From M55B165 sp051744245 (GTDB lineage Bacteria; Actinomycetota; Humimicrobiia; Humimicrobiales; Humimicrobiaceae), in the NCBI GenBank assembly GCA_051744245.1, contig JBNJCV010000010.1, positions 1-38,372 on the forward strand: a stretch of 38,372 nt of DNA, written 5' to 3'. A model generated the notes under the pieces. The model did not search any database, was not told the origin of the DNA, and was given only the letters and a program-made list of their open reading frames with translations. Positions 34,964 to 38,372 of this stretch are shown here, piece after piece. The position numbers and the translations under genes were made by a program. Position 1 is the stretch's first letter, and each line of letters starts with the position of its first letter.

Positions 34964-36643
34964 ATGTTTCAAAAATTGGACAGTGAAACAGTTAAAAAAG
35001 TAGTAAACATTATAATCGATAATTTTGAAAAAAATGAAGAACAGATAAATAATCTAAATGTCTTTCCGGTACCCGACGGGGATACTGGAACCAATATGCT
35101 GCTTACCTTGAAATCTATCAAAAGCGAGGTAGACAAGCTGGATAGCTTTAATATAAAAAAAATATCAGAATCGGTTTCCTTTGGTGCATTAATGGGGGCA
35201 AGGGGAAACTCTGGAGTGATACTCTCACAAATACTAAAAGGTTTTTTGGATGTTATTGTTCAGGATGGGGATTTCGACCTAGCTCTAATAGGGAAGGCTT
35301 TAGAGTCTTCTAGGAATCTTGCTTACAGTTCAGTTCAAAATCCTACTGAAGGCACTATGCTTACCACCATTAAAGACATTCACCAATGTGTTCAGGAAAT
35401 GGCAAATGGGTCCGGGGATAAGGTAAGCTTTTCTGAGTTAATGGATGCTATTATTAAGGAAACAGAGGATTCTGTAACCAGGACCACCTACCTTTTGCCC
35501 GTTTTAAAGGAGGCAGACGTAGTAGATGCAGGTGCCCAGGGGCTGCTGGTAATATTAAAGGGGCTGAGGGTAGCAATGGAAGAATTTAACATTATTGAGG
35601 GAAGTATGGTAAAAAGTAATAATAAAAATAAGAAAAGGTCCAAACAAAAAGCAGACCAGAATGCTAATCCATCTGTTCAGCAGGGGGATTTAAGCAACCT
35701 GAATGTAGATACTGACCTAAAGTATACTTATTGTACAGAGCTAATTGTAAAGGGAGAAAAAATAAATGTAGATAGACTTAAAGAAAGGGTTAACCGTTAC
35801 GGGGATTCTGCCATGGTGGTGGGGGACAACAAGGTAGTTAAAATACATGTTCATACCAATCATCCCCACAAAGTATTAAGGAGAGCTTTGGCGGAAGGCA
35901 GCTTGCATGAAATCCAGATAAACAATATGGTTGACCAGAGCGAAGCAGCACAAGTGGGAGAGGCAAAAAAAGAAGAGAAAGTTGAGAAAAAGAAGAGCAT
36001 ACTGGCAGTTGCAAATGGCGATGGACTGACTGAAATATTTAAAAGCATAGGAGCAGACTATATTGTAACTGGAGGCCAGACAATGAATCCTTCAACTTAT
36101 GACCTGGTGAAGGAAATAAATAAAATTAAGGCTGATAAAATAATTCTGCTGCCGAACAACAAAAATATTATTCCCACCGCCAAACAGGCTAAAAGAATTA
36201 CCAAAAAAGAAATTGAAATTGTGCCCACCGTGACTATTACTCAAGGAATTTCGGCATTGCTAAATTATAACCCTGATCTTGAGTTGGATGAAAATATGTA
36301 TAATATGGGAGAAGCTATAAACCGTGTAAAGAGTGGCGAAATAACTACAGCAGTAAGGGATGCAAACCTTTTAGTTGGAAAAATCAAAAAGGGTGACTAC
36401 ATTGGCTTGTATGATGGAAAGATTAAGGTCATATCTGACAACCTGGTAGAAGGTACCCTTGACCTGGTAAGGGACATGATAGATGAAAATGATGAAGTGA
36501 TAACTTTTTATGTAGGCAAGGGTGCAGGAAAGGAAGAGAATAAGAAAATTACGGAAAGCATCCAAAAGAAATTTCCCCATATTGAAGTAGAGTTTCATGA
36601 AGGAGGCCAACCCTTGTATCCGTACATATTTTCTATAGAGTAG
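34964..36643 (+). CDS. fakA: DAK2/YloV family kinase, probable fatty acid kinase subunit A
   Basis: A 559-residue protein with an N-terminal DhaL-like nucleotide-binding domain: F-P-V-P-D-G-D-T-G-T-N at 34-44 supplies the metal-binding aspartates, and G-A-R-G-N-S-G-V follows near residue 85. A Lys-rich linker (about 215-230) leads to the middle and C-terminal DegV-like domains. In Firmicutes FakA phosphorylates fatty acids held by a FakB protein so that they enter phospholipid synthesis; no FakB gene lies here. ATG 34964 is preferred over the in-frame ATGs at 34958 and 34961 because aggtg sits seven bases upstream. Assignment to FakA, rather than another YloV-like role, is by family. Confidence 0.85.
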   Translation: MFQKLDSETVKKVVNIIIDNFEKNEEQINNLNVFPVPDGDTGTNMLLTLKSIKSEVDKLDSFNIKKISESVSFGALMGARGNSGVILSQILKGFLDVIVQDGDFDLALIGKALESSRNLAYSSVQNPTEGTMLTTIKDIHQCVQEMANGSGDKVSFSELMDAIIKETEDSVTRTTYLLPVLKEADVVDAGAQGLLVILKGLRVAMEEFNIIEGSMVKSNNKNKKRSKQKADQNANPSVQQGDLSNLNVDTDLKYTYCTELIVKGEKINVDRLKERVNRYGDSAMVVGDNKVVKIHVHTNHPHKVLRRALAEGSLHEIQINNMVDQSEAAQVGEAKKEEKVEKKKSILAVANGDGLTEIFKSIGADYIVTGGQTMNPSTYDLVKEINKIKADKIILLPNNKNIIPTAKQAKRITKKEIEIVPTVTITQGISALLNYNPDLELDENMYNMGEAINRVKSGEITTAVRDANLLVGKIKKGDYIGLYDGKIKVISDNLVEGTLDLVRDMIDENDEVITFYVGKGAGKEENKKITESIQKKFPHIEVEFHEGGQPLYPYIFSIE

Positions 36644-36660
36644 GCAAAAGGTGATCCAAT

Positions 36661-37224
36661 ATTAGAGTAATAGCAGGCCAGTACAAAGGCAGAAGGCTGA
36701 AAACCCCCAATAACTATAATATCAGGCCTACCACTGATAGGGTAAAGGAAAGCATATTCAATGTAATAGGCTCAAGGATCCAGGATAAAAAAGTCCTTGA
36801 CCTTTTTTCAGGCACAGGTTCTCTTGGGATGGAATCTATAAGCAGGCAGGCAAGCCTGGTCTATTTTGTTGAAAAAAACTTTAAAGCGATAAAAATAATA
36901 AGCTATAATATTAACAGTTTAAATATTAGCCAAAAAAAGTATAAAATAGTAAAAAGTGATGTAATTAGATTTCTTAAAAGGTTTAATGAATTTAAGTGGG
37001 ATATAATTTTTTTAGACCCCCCTTATAATATTAGTAGCAGCAAAATGAAAGATGTGTTCGGGCTGCTGGATACAGGAGGAACTATAGGAGACGGGACTTT
37101 AATGGTTTATGAATATTTTTTTAAAAAAGATATAAAAAGTGAAATTGGAAACCTGGAAATTCTAAAGGAATCCTTTTTCGGTGATAAGAAAGTTGTATAC
37201 CTTACCCCCAGGAAGAGAGGATAA
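36661..37224 (+). CDS. rsmD: 16S rRNA m2G966 methyltransferase RsmD, ATT start
   Basis: Methylates a guanine of 16S rRNA with S-adenosylmethionine. The reading frame opens after an in-frame TGA at 36652. It contains no ATG, GTG or TTG at the family's normal N-terminus; instead ATT at 36661 begins the expected R-V-I-A-G-Q-Y-K-G-R-R-L-K. An aaaggtga site ends about seven bases upstream. The next ATG (36829) would delete motif I, D-L-F-S-G-T-G-S-L-G at 47-56, so it cannot be the start. The motif D-P-P-Y-N is at 119-123. With the ATT start the protein has 187 residues, normal for RsmD. recG, often the upstream neighbour, is absent. A sequencing error in an ATG cannot be excluded. Confidence 0.93.
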   Translation: MRVIAGQYKGRRLKTPNNYNIRPTTDRVKESIFNVIGSRIQDKKVLDLFSGTGSLGMESISRQASLVYFVEKNFKAIKIISYNINSLNISQKKYKIVKSDVIRFLKRFNEFKWDIIFLDPPYNISSSKMKDVFGLLDTGGTIGDGTLMVYEYFFKKDIKSEIGNLEILKESFFGDKKVVYLTPRKRG

Positions 37225-37225
37225 T

Positions 37226-37720
37226 ATGGAAAAAATAGCTATTTGCCCTGGAACCTATGACCCAGTTACTGCAGGCCATAAGGATATTATACTGAGATGT
37301 GCAGAAATTTTTAAAAAGGTCATAGTGGCAGTTTCAAATAATAACAGAAAGAAGCCTTTATACTCCCTGGAAAAGAGAATAGAATTTGTAGAAAAGGTCT
37401 TAAAAAAATATGATAGTATGGAAGTGACCTCTTTTAATGGTTTGCTGGTGGATTTAGCTGAAGCAAAGAAGGCAAAAGTAATTGTCAAGGGGCTAAGGGC
37501 AATATCAGATTTTGAATATGAGTTTCAGATGGCCCAAATTAACAAGAAGCTTAATGTGGGTGTTGAGACTGTTTTCCTGATGACCAACCCAAGGTATGCC
37601 TACCTTAGCTCCAGTGCGGTTAAGGAAATTGCAGAGTTGGGGGGATGTATTAGTGGGCTAGTGCCCAAAGAAATTGAAAAAGACATTATAAGTAGCTTTA
37701 AAAATGAAAAATTTGATTAA
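37226..37720 (+). CDS. coaD: Pantetheine-phosphate adenylyltransferase
   Basis: Adds AMP to 4'-phosphopantetheine to form dephospho-CoA, the step following CoaBC in the pathway. The nucleotidyltransferase signature G-T-Y-D-P-V-T-A-G-H is at residues 9-18 (TxGH form). I-S-D-F-E-Y-E-F-Q-M lies near 93-102 and S-S-S-A-V-K-E-I near 127-134. At 164 residues it is full length. The ATG at 37226 follows agagagg and sits one base after rsmD; an in-frame ATA/GTG-type extension into rsmD is not needed. The rsmD-coaD pairing is conserved across bacteria. Confidence 0.97.
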   Translation: MEKIAICPGTYDPVTAGHKDIILRCAEIFKKVIVAVSNNNRKKPLYSLEKRIEFVEKVLKKYDSMEVTSFNGLLVDLAEAKKAKVIVKGLRAISDFEYEFQMAQINKKLNVGVETVFLMTNPRYAYLSSSAVKEIAELGGCISGLVPKEIEKDIISSFKNEKFD

Positions 37721-37735
37721 GAATTGGAGAGTATT

Positions 37736-38197
37736 ATGGATGCCTTAGAGATTGTTGACAAAATAGAAGAGCTGGTAGATAAAAGCAAAAAGATTCCCTT
37801 TTCATCTAATGTAGTGGTAAGCGAAAATGAAATATATGACTTGATTGATGAGCTTCGAAGTATTTTACCGGAGGAATTAAAGCAGGCAAGATGGATAGTT
37901 AAGGAGAGAGAAGGTATGATTGAAGAGGCAAAAAGGCAGTCAGCCAGGATAACAAAGGAGGCTGAAGAAAGAGCACAGGTTCTAGTTAGCGAAAGTGAAG
38001 TGCTAAAGAAGGCTAACAAGAAATCTGAGGAACTTATGTCTATGGTGGAAGCTAAAGCAAGAACTATCCGCCTGGAAGCAGAGGATTATGCTGATGAAAA
38101 GCTGGCTAACCTGGAGGCAGTATTGCATAAATTACTCTCTGCTGTTGAAAAGGGGAGAGAGCAATTCAAAAATACCTTGAAGACAGATAAAACATAA
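37736..38197 (+). CDS. SepIVA-like coiled-coil protein
   Basis: A 153-residue soluble, strongly helical protein rich in Glu, Lys and Ala. The N-terminal region (E-I-V-D-K-I-E-E-L-V, then E-I-Y-D-L-I-D-E-L) and the central P-E-E-L-K-Q-A-R-W-I-V-K-E-R block match the actinobacterial DivIVA-related protein found next to coaD, called SepIVA in mycobacteria, where it takes part in division and envelope growth. Residues about 55-145 form a heptad-rich coiled coil. The ATG at 37736 has ggagag five bases upstream; a TTG at 37724 is less likely. Usually a DUF177 gene follows; here rpmF comes next. Role is inferred from similarity and position. Confidence 0.8.
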   Translation: MDALEIVDKIEELVDKSKKIPFSSNVVVSENEIYDLIDELRSILPEELKQARWIVKEREGMIEEAKRQSARITKEAEERAQVLVSESEVLKKANKKSEELMSMVEAKARTIRLEAEDYADEKLANLEAVLHKLLSAVEKGREQFKNTLKTDKT

Positions 38198-38209
38198 AAT
38201 TTGAGCCCT

Positions 38210-38238
38210 GCAATTAATTGCATAAAAATTTTTTTATG
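38210..38238. repeat. Two adjoining palindromes upstream of rpmF
   Basis: GCAATTAATTGC (38210-38221) is a perfect 12-base palindrome, and CATAAAAA (38221-38228) pairs with TTTTTATG (38231-38238). They overlap the proposed -35 and spacer of the rpmF promoter. They could be an operator or, as RNA, a weak hairpin ending the upstream transcript. Confidence 0.4.
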
Positions 38239-38245
38239 TTATAGT
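38218..38245 (+). promoter_or_regulatory. Candidate rpmF promoter
   Basis: TTGCAT (38218-38223), a 16-base spacer and TATAGT (38240-38245) give a plausible sigma70-type promoter about 58 bases before the rpmF start. The gap between the SepIVA-like gene and rpmF (about 105 bases) is one of the few places in this cluster with room for one. Confidence 0.5.
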
Positions 38246-38302
38246 AGTTGGTTGGTTTATAACAAGTATGTAACATTTTTTATAATCAGGAGGTTGATTA
38301 AT

Positions 38303-38372
38303 TTGGCAGTACCAAAGAGAAGAACAACAAGCACAAAAAGAGATAAAAGAAGAAGCCACCATGGCTTAAAGG
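38303..38372 (+). CDS. rpmF: 50S ribosomal protein L32, 3'-truncated by window edge
   Basis: The first 23 codons of L32: the N-terminus A-V-P-K-R-R-T-T-S-T-K-R-D-K-R-R is diagnostic. The start is TTG with a strong caggagg ribosome-binding site about eight bases upstream. The rest lies outside the window. Position after coaD and the SepIVA-like gene fits the actinobacterial order, though DUF177 is missing from between them. Confidence 0.9.
   Translation, partial: MAVPKRRTTSTKRDKRRSHHGLK

Noticed and set aside
36829..37224. RsmD starting at ATG 36829
   Set aside because: This start would remove the SAM-binding D-L-F-S-G-T-G motif, while the upstream in-frame sequence matches the family N-terminus.
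37181..37225. Upstream start for coaD inside rsmD
   Set aside because: The ATG at 37226 has a good ribosome-binding site and begins the conserved N-terminus.
1..38372. CRISPR array, insertion sequence, prophage or tRNA gene
   Set aside because: I found no regularly spaced repeats, transposase or integrase genes, or cloverleaf-like sequences with the conserved T-arm motif; nearly all DNA is accounted for by core genes.

Overview
The window is a densely packed, AT-rich bacterial chromosome segment made almost entirely of core genes. I see no rRNA, tRNA, CRISPR array, insertion sequence or prophage. The gene order points to the Actinobacteria (Actinomycetota). The run pyrR-pyrB-pyrC-carA-carB-...-pyrF, then an actinobacterial-type integration host factor (mihF), gmk, rpoZ, coaBC, metK, priA, def, fmt, rsmB matches the conserved actinobacterial block. 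The right end (rpmB, fakA-like, rsmD, coaD, a SepIVA-like coiled-coil gene, rpmF) is also typical of that phylum. AT-rich DNA, many TTG starts, an NAD-linked PyrK/PyrD pair and a helicase-competent PriA suggest an early-branching, low-GC and probably anaerobic actinobacterial lineage rather than a classical high-GC one. That placement is inference from gene order and protein families.

Layout. 1-3119: the end of a TldE/PmbA-like protease subunit gene, a convergent small membrane exporter gene, then uppP and a short rmlA-like nucleotidyltransferase (envelope and glycan functions). 3124-4863: a small zinc-ribbon gene on the minus strand, diverging from a plus-strand group of an 80-residue hypothetical protein, thioredoxin and a DUF72 protein. 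4928-9816: ileS2, lspA, an RluD-type pseudouridine synthase and a DUF211 protein, tightly packed. 9813-12592, minus strand: an ABC-2 permease, its ATPase and a surface-anchored NEW3-domain protein, forming a three-gene operon behind a near-consensus promoter. 12715-15309, minus strand: a membrane sensor with PAS, GAF, GGDEF and HD-GYP domains for cyclic di-GMP turnover.

15451-25732: a complete UMP biosynthesis operon (pyrR, pyrB, pyrC, carA, carB, pyrK, pyrD, pyrF, pyrE). Its leader carries a PyrR-binding hairpin and an intrinsic terminator that ends just before pyrR, so UMP-bound PyrR should switch the operon off. 25774-34556: mihF, gmk, rpoZ, coaBC, metK, priA, def, fmt and rsmB, linking nucleoid structure, nucleotide and cofactor supply, replication restart and translation initiation. 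34558-34749: rpmB on the minus strand. 34964-38197: fakA-like, rsmD, coaD and the SepIVA-like gene. The start of rpmF is cut by the window end.

Points worth a second look are the GVHH form of the class I signature in IleRS, an ATT start for rsmD that places 56 residues upstream of the first ATG, the resolvable PyrR attenuator and its overlap with the pyrR ribosome-binding region, an archaeal-type DUF211 gene, the NEW3/ABC operon, and departures from usual actinobacterial gene content (intact PriA helicase, no recG or DUF177 in their usual slots). I found no convincing new defence or mobile system.
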